Below are positions 1-6,338 of a stretch of 6,906 bases of DNA, piece by piece. The notes under the pieces are model-generated. The model had not been told where the DNA came from. It saw only the letters and a program-made list of their open reading frames with translations, and searched no databases. Where the stretch lies: assembly GCA_028817685.1 (NCBI GenBank), contig JAPPPC010000444.1, positions 1-6,906 on the forward strand. Direction: 5' to 3'. Every line of letters starts with the position of its first letter. The first letter of the stretch is position 1. The DNA is from Rhodospirillaceae bacterium (GTDB taxonomy: Bacteria > Pseudomonadota > Alphaproteobacteria > UBA8366 > GCA-2717185). The position numbers were made by a program, and so were the translations under genes.

Positions 1-101
1 CCCCGCAGTTTACCGGGGCCGGGAAGGCGGGCGCGGAATTGTTCGAAGCCAGGAGACCGGCCGTCGATCCGAAACCCTAACCTGGAGGGCGGTGGGCCCT
101 C
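1..101 (+). promoter_or_regulatory. Cobalamin (B12) riboswitch, 5'-truncated
   Basis: The sequence contains the B12 box AAGCCAGGAGACCGGCC at 46-62, the most conserved part of cobalamin riboswitches. Before it lie CCCCGCAGTTTACCGG (1-16), matching the conserved CCCGCAACTGT-like core, and a GGGAAGG segment (21-27). The 5' half of the aptamer is outside the window, so the closing P1 stem cannot be checked. After the box, GAGGGC (85-90) and GCCCTC (96-101) form a perfect 6-bp hairpin with loop GGTGG, immediately before the ribosome binding site AAGGAG (103-108) of the next gene. No U-tract follows, so control at translation initiation is more likely than transcription termination. Riboswitches of this class normally shut off cobalamin synthesis, B12 uptake or cobalt uptake genes when adenosylcobalamin is plentiful. 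The element class is confident; its mechanism is inferred. Confidence 0.88.
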
Positions 102-113
102 GAAGGAGACATC

Positions 114-314
114 ATGAAAGCAGTACTGACTTTTCTAACGGCCGTTTTACTGACGACGCCGGCGTTATCCCATCCCGGTATGGGCGAGAGCGCCGCGCAT
201 GACACCATGCACGCAATCGGCGGGCTTGAGATCGTATTGGCGATCCTTGCAGCCGGACTCGTCGCTTGGAGGTTACGGGGGCGCTTGCGTTCTTGGTCGA
301 TCCGGCGTAAATAG
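114..314 (+). CDS. Small secreted/membrane protein under B12 riboswitch control, HupE-like helix; putative cobalt-related
   Basis: This is a 66-aa protein starting at ATG 114, with AAGGAG at 103-108 spaced 5 bases upstream. Residues 1-19 form a signal peptide (Lys2, hydrophobic core, ending P-A-L-S), giving a mature N-terminus of HPGMGES. His20, His29 and His33 come before one predicted membrane helix (about 37-52), followed by an Arg-rich, presumably cytoplasmic tail. The stretch HAIGGLEIVLAILAAGL (33-49) follows the pattern of the first helix of HupE/UreJ nickel/cobalt permeases (HPLxGLDHLLAMxAVGL), and AAHDTMHA resembles the His-rich tail of the cobalt transporter subunit CbtB. These likenesses are from memory and not an alignment. 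Full HupE proteins are near 200 aa with six helices, so this is either a separate mini-family or an accessory subunit. The B12 riboswitch directly upstream supports a cobalt or cobalamin role. Its existence as a gene is fairly sure; its function is inference. Confidence 0.8.
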   Translation: MKAVLTFLTAVLLTTPALSHPGMGESAAHDTMHAIGGLEIVLAILAAGLVAWRLRGRLRSWSIRRK

Positions 315-393
315 CGGCCAATAACCATTCGAAAGCGGAGCAAAGCTATGTCTCAAATGCGACGACGTATGCGAGGTGAAAAGTAAGAAACGA

Positions 394-474
394 ATGTCTC
401 TGAAAGACGGATGGTTCGACGAGTCGGGCGCGCCTATTTCGGGGGCGCCCGATTTGTTTGTGAAGAAGGATTGA
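394..474 (+). CDS. Possible 26-aa micro-ORF overlapping the terminator (doubtful)
   Basis: ATG at 394 opens a 26-codon frame beginning MSLKDGWFDESGAP and ending in TGA at 472-474, five bases before argC. About 17 of 25 third positions are G or C, compatible with coding but too few to decide. No good ribosome binding site is present: GAGGTG at 373-378 is too far upstream. The frame runs across the terminator hairpin at 424-460, whose palindrome alone could account for part of the open frame. It could be a leader peptide before argC or chance. I do not recognise it. Confidence 0.15.
   Translation: MSLKDGWFDESGAPISGAPDLFVKKD
424..460 (+). terminator. Rho-independent terminator after the riboswitch unit
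   Basis: TCGGGCGC (424-431) pairs perfectly with GCGCCCGA (445-452). After one mismatch, C433-C434 can also pair with G442-G443, leaving a 7-base loop TATTTCG. A T-rich tract TTTGTTTG follows at 453-460. This is a standard intrinsic terminator for transcripts coming from the small gene upstream. It ends 18 bases before the argC start, so argC either needs a promoter inside 315-423 or depends on read-through. Confidence 0.75.
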
Positions 475-478
475 GGAA

Positions 479-1429
479 ATGACGGCCACGGTATTCATCG
501 ACGGCGAAGCTGGTACGACAGGTTTGCAAATTCACGCGCGGCTCGCGGACCGAAAGGATGTGGAGCTGTTGCATCTGGACGATTCAGAGCGCAAGGACCC
601 GCAGCGGCGGCAGGCCATGCTCAATCGCGCCGATCTTTCGATCCTGTGTCTGCCGGACGATGCGGCGCGCGAAGCGGTGTCCATGATTGAATATCCGAAT
701 GCACGGGTCATCGACGCCAGTACGGCGCACCGGGTTGCCGATGACTGGGTCTACGGCATGGCGGAGTATGACGCCGAACAACAGACGCGGATTGCCAGCG
801 CCAAAAGGGTCAGCAACCCCGGCTGCTATCCCGTCGCGACGATCGCGCTGGTTCATCCCCTCGTCGAGGCGGGGATCGTCCCGGCGGACTGGCCGCTCAC
901 GATCAACGCGGTTTCCGGCTATTCCGGCGGCGGCAAAAGCTTGATTGCCGCTTTCGAGGATGAAGGCGCGGATAACCGTACGACGGATAACTTTCAGGTC
1001 TATGGCCTGGCTCTGGAGCACAAACACGCGCCGGAGATTCACAAATACACCGGGCTGAAGCACCGGCCGCTCTTCGTGCCAAGCGTCGGGCGCTACGCGC
1101 AGGGTATGATCGTGCAGGTGCCGCTACAGCTTTGGGCGATGCCGTCGCAGCCGACACCGTCGGAGGTCCACGCGGTGCTGGCGGATTACTATGCCGGCCG
1201 GCGTTTCGTGACGGTCGCGTCCTTGGAGGATACGTCCGCGATCAGCCGGTTGCAGCCGGAAGCGCTGAACGATACCAACGAGTTGCGGCTGCACATCTTC
1301 GGCAACGAGGCGCAGGGGCAGGTGGTGCTGATGGGGCTGCTGGACAATCTTGGTAAGGGGGCGTCCGGCATGGCCGTGCAGAACATGAACATTATGCTGG
1401 GCCTCGATGAGGCTACGGGCCTCGCCTAG
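479..1429 (+). CDS. argC: N-acetyl-gamma-glutamyl-phosphate reductase, class 2
   Basis: ArgC (316 aa) performs the NADPH-dependent reduction of N-acetyl-glutamyl-5-phosphate to N-acetyl-glutamate semialdehyde, the third step of arginine synthesis in the cytoplasm. The N-terminal Rossmann part has the NADP-binding pattern G9-x-x-G12-x-x-G15 in FIDGEAGTTG. The catalytic cysteine is Cys116 in the signature SNPGCYP (112-118). The substrate/dimer-domain motif VSGYSGGGK lies at 145-153, and the conserved EHKHAPEI (180-187) carries the expected active-site histidine. The length of about 310-316 aa and the FIDGEAGTTGL start mark the short class 2 form, common in alphaproteobacteria, rather than the class 1 form of about 345 aa. 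Start ATG 479 is supported by AAGGA at 466-470, spaced 8 bases. No other arg gene is adjacent; the palindrome at 1433-1482 follows the stop directly, suggesting a single-gene unit. Confidence 0.96.
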   Translation: MTATVFIDGEAGTTGLQIHARLADRKDVELLHLDDSERKDPQRRQAMLNRADLSILCLPDDAAREAVSMIEYPNARVIDASTAHRVADDWVYGMAEYDAEQQTRIASAKRVSNPGCYPVATIALVHPLVEAGIVPADWPLTINAVSGYSGGGKSLIAAFEDEGADNRTTDNFQVYGLALEHKHAPEIHKYTGLKHRPLFVPSVGRYAQGMIVQVPLQLWAMPSQPTPSEVHAVLADYYAGRRFVTVASLEDTSAISRLQPEALNDTNELRLHIFGNEAQGQVVLMGLLDNLGKGASGMAVQNMNIMLGLDEATGLA

Positions 1430-1432
1430 CCC

Positions 1433-1482
1433 GGATCACGTTCGGGTGGAACCGTATTCGGTTTCATCCGAACCTGTGATTC
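1433..1482. repeat. 50-bp imperfect palindrome between convergent genes, probable bidirectional terminator or intergenic repeat
   Basis: The inner arms TTCGGGTGGAACC (1441-1453) and GGTTTCATCCGAA (1460-1472) form 13 pairs on the plus-strand RNA, two of them G-U wobbles, around the loop GTATTC. The outer arms GGATCAC (1433-1439) and GTGATTC (1476-1482) extend it by 7 pairs (one G-U), with a 1-base/3-base internal bulge. The hairpin starts 3 bases after the argC stop and ends 4 bases before the stop of the minus-strand 44-codon gene, so it can serve both transcripts. No clear U-tract follows on either side, so it may act by stabilising RNA 3' ends or be a dispersed intergenic palindrome. There is no second copy in this window. 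Confidence 0.65.
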
Positions 1483-1486
1483 TGGT

Positions 1487-1621
1487 CTATTCGGTCGCTG
1501 TAATCTTCTCGATGAAGACGTCGGGGAAGCGCTCCGGCTGGCGGTCCTCCCGGTAAAGCTTTGCGACGGTCCGGCTGCCCTTATGGGCGAGTGCAGTAAG
1601 CAGGGCATTGAGGCGGGACAT
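1487..1621 (-). CDS. Small hypothetical protein, 44 aa
   Basis: A minus-strand frame runs from ATG (complement of 1619-1621) to TAG (complement of 1487-1489). The protein starts MSRLNALLTALAHKGS and ends FPDVFIEKITATE. GGAG, inside GCGGAG (complement of 1630-1635), sits 8 bases before the ATG, an ideal spacing. About 33 of 43 third codon positions are G or C (77%), as expected for a real gene in this genome. There is no signal peptide or membrane helix. It reads as a soluble, mixed-charge protein: residues 4-22 could form an amphipathic helix, followed by a charged segment (LYREDRQPERFP) and a short C-terminal stretch. It is convergent with argC across the palindrome and divergent from the TPR gene. 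I recognise no family. The ribosome binding site, composition and neat fit between hairpin and divergent promoter region argue for a real gene. Confidence 0.55.
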   Translation of the reverse strand: MSRLNALLTALAHKGSRTVAKLYREDRQPERFPDVFIEKITATE

Positions 1622-1629
1622 GGCGGTAA

Positions 1630-1635
1630 CTCCGC
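1630..1635 (-). promoter_or_regulatory. Ribosome binding site of the 44-aa minus-strand gene
   Basis: GCGGAG on the minus strand is followed by TTACCGCC and ATG, placing GGAG 8 bases before the start. This is a main support for the small gene at 1487-1621. Confidence 0.5.
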
Positions 1636-1765
1636 AAGTAGTGATCCTCTGGAACATAGGCCCTTCCTGTAACCGCTTCAGCCTCCTATTTTGCAGTGCA
1701 GCCCTGTGCTCATTGCATGGTCAGGCTAGCCCAATCAGGCTGCGGGCTTCCTGATCGGAGATCAC

Positions 1766-3448
1766 ATGATGGATTCGTACTTTTCACTTGGCCCCTATGC
1801 GCGAGATATTTCTACGCGGTCGGATGAAGCTCAGCTTTGGTTTAACCGCGGCTTGAACTGGTGCTACGCGTTCCATCACGATGAAGCGGTCCGTTGTTTT
1901 GAGAAGACCGTCGAGCTCGATCCGGATTGTGCCATGGGCTATTGGGGTGTCGCCTATGCGACCGGCCCCTACTACAACATTCCCTGGGACAAGATGTCAC
2001 CGACGGGACGGCCGGTGGTCATCGCGACCTGTCACGAGAACGCGCAAAAGGCGGCCGCACTCGCGGCGAACGGTAGCGCGACGGAGCTGGAGAAGGCGCT
2101 GTGCGGCGCGCTCGCGCGGCGCTTTCAGGCCGCCACGGCAGACGACCCCGAAACGTTGAGCCAGTGGGATGACGACTATGCCGACGCGATGCGGGCTGTC
2201 TATCGGGAATATTCCGAAGATTACGATGTCTGCGCCCTGACGGCTGAAGCGCTGATGGTGCGGACGCCTTGGAAGCTTTGGGATTTGCAGAACCGGGTCG
2301 CCGCCGAAGGGACGGATACGCTGGACGCGATCGAAATCGTCGAAACCGCGCTGGCCCGCATCAAACGCAACGGTGATGCGTCACATTGCGGGCTGCTGCA
2401 GTTCTACATTCACATCATGGAAATGTCTCCGGAACCGGAGCGCGCCTTGGAAGCTTGCGACGAATTGCGTCCGCTGGTGCCGGGCTCGGGGCACCTGACC
2501 CATATGCCCTCGCACATCTACGTTCTGTGCGGCCAGTATGAAAAGACGATCGCCTCCAACGTCGAGGCCGCGGCCGCCGACGAGAAGTACCTGGAATATG
2601 ACGGCGAGCTTGGCATCTATTACGTCTATCTATTGCACAACATTCATTTCCAGATGTACGGCGCGTTCTTCTCCGGCCAATACGAGCCGGCGATTCGTGC
2701 CGCGGAGGAAATGAAGGCGACGGTGAAACCGGAGTACCTGCTCTCTGACTTTGCCTTTCTGGTGAACTACCTGGAAGCCTTCTATGGCATGAAGGCACAT
2801 GTCCTGATCCGTTTCGGGAAATGGCAGGAGATTCTGGACGAACCGCTGCCGGACGACCCGAAGCTGTTCTGCGTCACCTATGCAGTTTGGCAATACGCCA
2901 AGGGAATCGCTCATGCGGTTCTTGGCAACATAGCGGAGGCGCAGGAACAGCAGCGGTTGCTGCGCGATGCCGTTGCCGCTCTGCCAGCGGACCGGATCGT
3001 GTTTCAGAACGATACGCGCGACATGCTGGCGGTGGCGGGACCGATGCTGGCGGGCGAATTGGAATACCGGCGCGGCAACTATGATGTCGCCTTCGCAAAT
3101 TTGCGCAAGGCGGTCGAGCTCTACGACAACCTCAATTACTCCGAACCGTGGTCCTGGATGATGCCGCCGCGCCATGCCTTGGGCGCACTGCTTCTTGAGC
3201 AGGGCCATGTCGATGAAGCTACGGCCGTCTACCGTGCCGATTTGGGGTTGGACGATACGCTCGTCCGCCCGTCACAGCATCCGAACAATATCTGGAGCCT
3301 GGTCGGCTATGCGGAGTGCTGCGAAAAGCAGGGCGATCAGAAAGCCCTCGATGCCATTCGCCCGGAACTGGAAAAAGCCCGGAAGATCGCGGACGACGCC
3401 ATCACAGTTTCCTGCTTCTGCCGCATCGGTCATGAGTGCTGCGACTAG
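1766..3448 (+). CDS. TPR-repeat family protein with conserved His motifs and Cys-rich C-terminus
   Basis: The 560-aa protein has no signal peptide or membrane helix, so it is probably cytoplasmic. TPR-like helix pairs are clearest at about 21-67 (EAQLWFNRGLNW, then DEAVRCFEKTVELDPDCAMGYWG), at about 243-275, and toward the C-terminus (residues around 430-450 and 470-495). It has the hallmarks of a widespread but functionally unassigned bacterial/fungal TPR family (TTC38-like in general plan): AMGYWGVAYATGPYYNIPWD at 56-75, FYIHIMEMS (213-221) and HLTHMPSHIY (243-252). The tail carries Cys550, Cys552, His556, Cys558 and Cys559. Two ATGs occur in tandem (1766, 1769); GGAG at 1757-1760 is 5 bases from the first and 8 from the second, so the true start may be one codon later. 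It probably works as a binding scaffold; a metal site built from the His and Cys residues is possible but unproven. No partner gene is adjacent, and it converges on fdsA. Confidence 0.85.
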   Translation: MMDSYFSLGPYARDISTRSDEAQLWFNRGLNWCYAFHHDEAVRCFEKTVELDPDCAMGYWGVAYATGPYYNIPWDKMSPTGRPVVIATCHENAQKAAALAANGSATELEKALCGALARRFQAATADDPETLSQWDDDYADAMRAVYREYSEDYDVCALTAEALMVRTPWKLWDLQNRVAAEGTDTLDAIEIVETALARIKRNGDASHCGLLQFYIHIMEMSPEPERALEACDELRPLVPGSGHLTHMPSHIYVLCGQYEKTIASNVEAAAADEKYLEYDGELGIYYVYLLHNIHFQMYGAFFSGQYEPAIRAAEEMKATVKPEYLLSDFAFLVNYLEAFYGMKAHVLIRFGKWQEILDEPLPDDPKLFCVTYAVWQYAKGIAHAVLGNIAEAQEQQRLLRDAVAALPADRIVFQNDTRDMLAVAGPMLAGELEYRRGNYDVAFANLRKAVELYDNLNYSEPWSWMMPPRHALGALLLEQGHVDEATAVYRADLGLDDTLVRPSQHPNNIWSLVGYAECCEKQGDQKALDAIRPELEKARKIADDAITVSCFCRIGHECCD

Positions 3449-3572
3449 AGCTTTGGTGATTTTATCCCGCTCGTCCGGTCGTTCCGCTGTAGCCTGGCTG
3501 CAACCAGGGTCACAATTTACGAAACGCGGGTTGTCTGCCAGCGTGACGTGAGCCGGTAAGGTCCAGTTCGGA

Positions 3573-6338
3573 TTATTCCGCGGCGACGGTTGCCTCGGCG
3601 CTGCTCACGCGCGCCGCGCAATATTTGAACTCCGGAATCTTGCCGAATGGGTCGAGCTGCGGGTTGGTCAGGACGTTGGCCGGCGCTTCGGCGAAGCAGA
3701 AGGGAATGAAAATCAGCCCTTCCGGGATTGCGCCATCGACGCGCGCCATCAGCTCGATCGTGCCGCGGCGGGTTTCCACGCGCACCTTGTCACCGGCTTT
3801 GAGGCCCAGCTTGTGCAGATCGCGCGATGACATTTGCGCGATCGCTTCCGGTTCCAGATGGTCGAGCACGCGGCTGCGGCGGGTCATGGCGCCGGTGTGC
3901 CAGTGCTCGAGCTGCCGGCCCGTCGTCAGGATCATCGGGAACTCGTCATCCGGCTGCTCGTCCGGCGGGATGATATCGGCCGGGACCAGCTTGCCGCGGC
4001 CACTCTCGGTCGGGAAGCCGTCGCCGAAGACGATCTCGTTGCCCGGCTGATCCGGTGCGTCGACGGGATAGGTGACAGCGCTCTCGCGCTCCAGCCTGTC
4101 CCACGTAATGTTGTCGAGAGACCCCATGACGCCCTTCATCTCCGCGAACACGTCGCTCGGATGGGAATAGGACCAATCAAGGCCGATGCGCTTGGCGATC
4201 TCCTGGATGATCCACCAGTCCTGCCGCGCATCGCCCGGCATCTCCAGCGCTTTACGGCCCATTTGAACTTGCCGGTTTGTGTTCGTGACCGTGCCGTCCT
4301 TTTCCGGCCAGGCTGAGGCGGGCAGCACCACGTCGGCATGAAAGGCGGTTTCCGTCAGGAACAAATCCTGCACCACCAGATGCTCGAGCTTCGCCAGCGC
4401 CTCGCGGGCATGATCGGCATCCGGGTCGGACATGGCCGGGTTCTCGCCCATGATGTACATGCCCTTGATGATGTCGTCATGCACCGCATCCATGATCTCG
4501 ACCACGGTCAGGCCGCGGTTCGGGTCGAGCGAGGTGCCCCAGACATTCTCGAACTTCTTGCGAATCTCTTCGCCCTCGACAGATTGATAGTCCGGATAGA
4601 CGATCGGGATCAGGCCCGCGTCTGAGGCGCCCTGGACATTGTTCTGGCCGCGTAGCGGGTGCAGCCCGGTGCCGGGGCGGCCGACCTGGCCGGTGGTCAG
4701 GGCGAGCGCGATGAGGCAACGCGCGTTGTCCGTACCGTGCGTGCTTTGCGAAATGCCCATGCCCCAGAAGATGATCGACGATTCAGCCCGGGCGTAGTGG
4801 CGCGCAACAGTACGTAACGTCTCGGGGTCGATGCCGCAAACTTCCGACATGGCTTCGGGTGTGAAATCGACGATATGTTTTTTGAGATTCTCGAATCCCT
4901 CGGTCTGGGATTCGACATATTGCCGGTCGTACAGTTCCTCGGTGATGATGACGTTCAGCATCGCGTTCAGCATCGCCACGTCGGTACCGGGCTTGAACTG
5001 CAGCATGTGCGTCGCGTGTTTCCGAAGCGCCTGACCGCGCGGATCCATCACGACGAGGGTCGCGCCGCGCTTCGCAGCTTGCTTGAAGAATGTCGCCGCA
5101 ACCGGATGATTTTCCGTTGGATTCGCGCCGATAACGATGATCAGTTCGGAATCCCGGCAGGCTGTGAACGGCGCGGTGACGGCGCCGGAGCCGATGCCTT
5201 CCATCAGCGCGGCGACGGACGAGGCGTGGCATAGCCGCGTGCAATGGTCGACATTGTTGGTGCCGAAGCCGGTGCGGACCAGCTTCTGGAACATATAGGC
5301 CTCTTCGTTCGAACCCTTGGCGGAGCCGAACCCGGCCAGTCCCTTCGAGCCTTCGCGCTCGCGGATCGCTTTCAGACCGGCGCCGGCGCGATCCAGCGCC
5401 TCTTCCCAGGTGGCTTCACGGAAATGCGTCCACGGGTTGGCCGGATCGATATCCATGTCGGCGGCCTTCGGCGCGTCGTCGCGGCGGATCATCGGCTTCC
5501 TCAGCCGGTGCGGGTGTTTGACGTAGTCGAAGCCGAAGCGGCCTTTCACGCAGAGCCGGTTCTCGTTCGCCGGTCCGGTGCGGCCCTGTACCGCGACGAT
5601 CTCGTTTTCGTCGTTGATCTGGTAAGTGATCTGGCAGCCGACCCCGCAATAGGGACAAACGCTATCGACCTCGCGCAGCGGATCGGTCTTGCCGACGCCA
5701 TTCTCATCGACCAGGGCGCTTTCCATCAGGGCGCCGGTCGGGCAGGCCTGGACGCATTCGCCGCAGGCGACGCAGGTGCTTTGCCCCATCGGGTCGTCGA
5801 AATCGAAGACCACCTTGCTGCCATGGCCGCGATAAGCCATGCCGATGACGTCGTTGACCTGGACCTCGCGGCAGGCGCGGACACAGAGATTGCAGTTGAT
5901 GCAGGCGTCGAGATTGACTGCCATTGCGGTGTGGCTCGAGTCAGCGGCGACCGGGGTGCGGGCGGGCAGGCGGCTGCCGGTAATCTCCACATGGTCGGCC
6001 CAGTGCCAGAACTTCGACTCCGGATCGTGCGCGACGGCGCGCTCCGGCTGGTCGGCGGCGAGCATCTCGAAGACCATCTTGCGCGCCGATTTGGCGCGGT
6101 CGGAGACGGAGTTCACCACCATACCGTCGGCCGGCGTGCGGATGCAGGAGGCCGCCAGCACGCGCTCGCCCTCGATCTCGACCATGCAGGCGCGGCAATT
6201 GCCGTCCGGCCGGTAGCCCGGTTCCGGCGAATGGCAGAGATGCGGGATCTCGACGCCTTGCCGCTGCGCGACCTGCCAGATCGTCTCGCCGTCTTGGGCT
6301 TCGACTTGCGTGCCGTTGAGCGTGAAACTGACCGTCAT
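3573..6338 (-). CDS. fdsA: NAD-dependent formate dehydrogenase, molybdenum catalytic (alpha) subunit
   Basis: FdsA (921 aa) oxidises formate to CO2 at a bis-MGD molybdenum centre in the cytoplasm and feeds electrons through Fe-S clusters to FdsB. Domains: an N-terminal [2Fe-2S] ferredoxin (1-80; Cys35, 48, 51, 65); a linker in the place of the His/Cys cluster domain but with no cysteine between 65 and 146; two [4Fe-4S] ferredoxin motifs (Cys146/149/152/156 and Cys189/192/195/199); then the FdhF-like catalytic part. That part has its own [4Fe-4S] site (CPYCGVGC 228-235 plus Cys263), Lys265 beside it, the molybdenum ligand Cys370 in RLCH (Cys, not selenocysteine), LRGQNNVQG (562-570), and the molybdopterin dinucleotide-binding domain from about 800 to the end. 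The start at 6338 is fixed by GGAGG 7 bases upstream and by the ATGA overlap with the fdsB stop. No fdsC or fdsD follows. Confidence 0.95.
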   Translation of the reverse strand: MTVSFTLNGTQVEAQDGETIWQVAQRQGVEIPHLCHSPEPGYRPDGNCRACMVEIEGERVLAASCIRTPADGMVVNSVSDRAKSARKMVFEMLAADQPERAVAHDPESKFWHWADHVEITGSRLPARTPVAADSSHTAMAVNLDACINCNLCVRACREVQVNDVIGMAYRGHGSKVVFDFDDPMGQSTCVACGECVQACPTGALMESALVDENGVGKTDPLREVDSVCPYCGVGCQITYQINDENEIVAVQGRTGPANENRLCVKGRFGFDYVKHPHRLRKPMIRRDDAPKAADMDIDPANPWTHFREATWEEALDRAGAGLKAIREREGSKGLAGFGSAKGSNEEAYMFQKLVRTGFGTNNVDHCTRLCHASSVAALMEGIGSGAVTAPFTACRDSELIIVIGANPTENHPVAATFFKQAAKRGATLVVMDPRGQALRKHATHMLQFKPGTDVAMLNAMLNVIITEELYDRQYVESQTEGFENLKKHIVDFTPEAMSEVCGIDPETLRTVARHYARAESSIIFWGMGISQSTHGTDNARCLIALALTTGQVGRPGTGLHPLRGQNNVQGASDAGLIPIVYPDYQSVEGEEIRKKFENVWGTSLDPNRGLTVVEIMDAVHDDIIKGMYIMGENPAMSDPDADHAREALAKLEHLVVQDLFLTETAFHADVVLPASAWPEKDGTVTNTNRQVQMGRKALEMPGDARQDWWIIQEIAKRIGLDWSYSHPSDVFAEMKGVMGSLDNITWDRLERESAVTYPVDAPDQPGNEIVFGDGFPTESGRGKLVPADIIPPDEQPDDEFPMILTTGRQLEHWHTGAMTRRSRVLDHLEPEAIAQMSSRDLHKLGLKAGDKVRVETRRGTIELMARVDGAIPEGLIFIPFCFAEAPANVLTNPQLDPFGKIPEFKYCAARVSSAEATVAAE

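Noticed and set aside
1426..1608. 60-codon minus-strand frame beginning MPCLLHSPIRAAG
   Set aside because: It is out of frame with the better-supported 44-aa ORF in the same place, is Ser/Pro/Arg-rich, runs through the palindrome and has no good ribosome binding site.
1684..1720. Possible -35 (TTGCAG) for a promoter of the TPR gene
   Set aside because: No acceptable -10 hexamer is found at 16-18 bases; the divergent gap 1622-1765 must hold promoters but I cannot place them.
3493..3508. Short hairpin CCTGG-CTGCAA-CCAGG as terminator for the TPR gene
   Set aside because: It has only a 5-bp stem and no U-tract; another weak stem (ACGCGGG/CCAGCGT, 3524-3544) is mismatched. Neither is convincing as a terminator.
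5226..5231. Possible selenocysteine site in FdsA
   Set aside because: The molybdenum-ligand codon is TGC (Cys370), not TGA, so no selenocysteine is needed.
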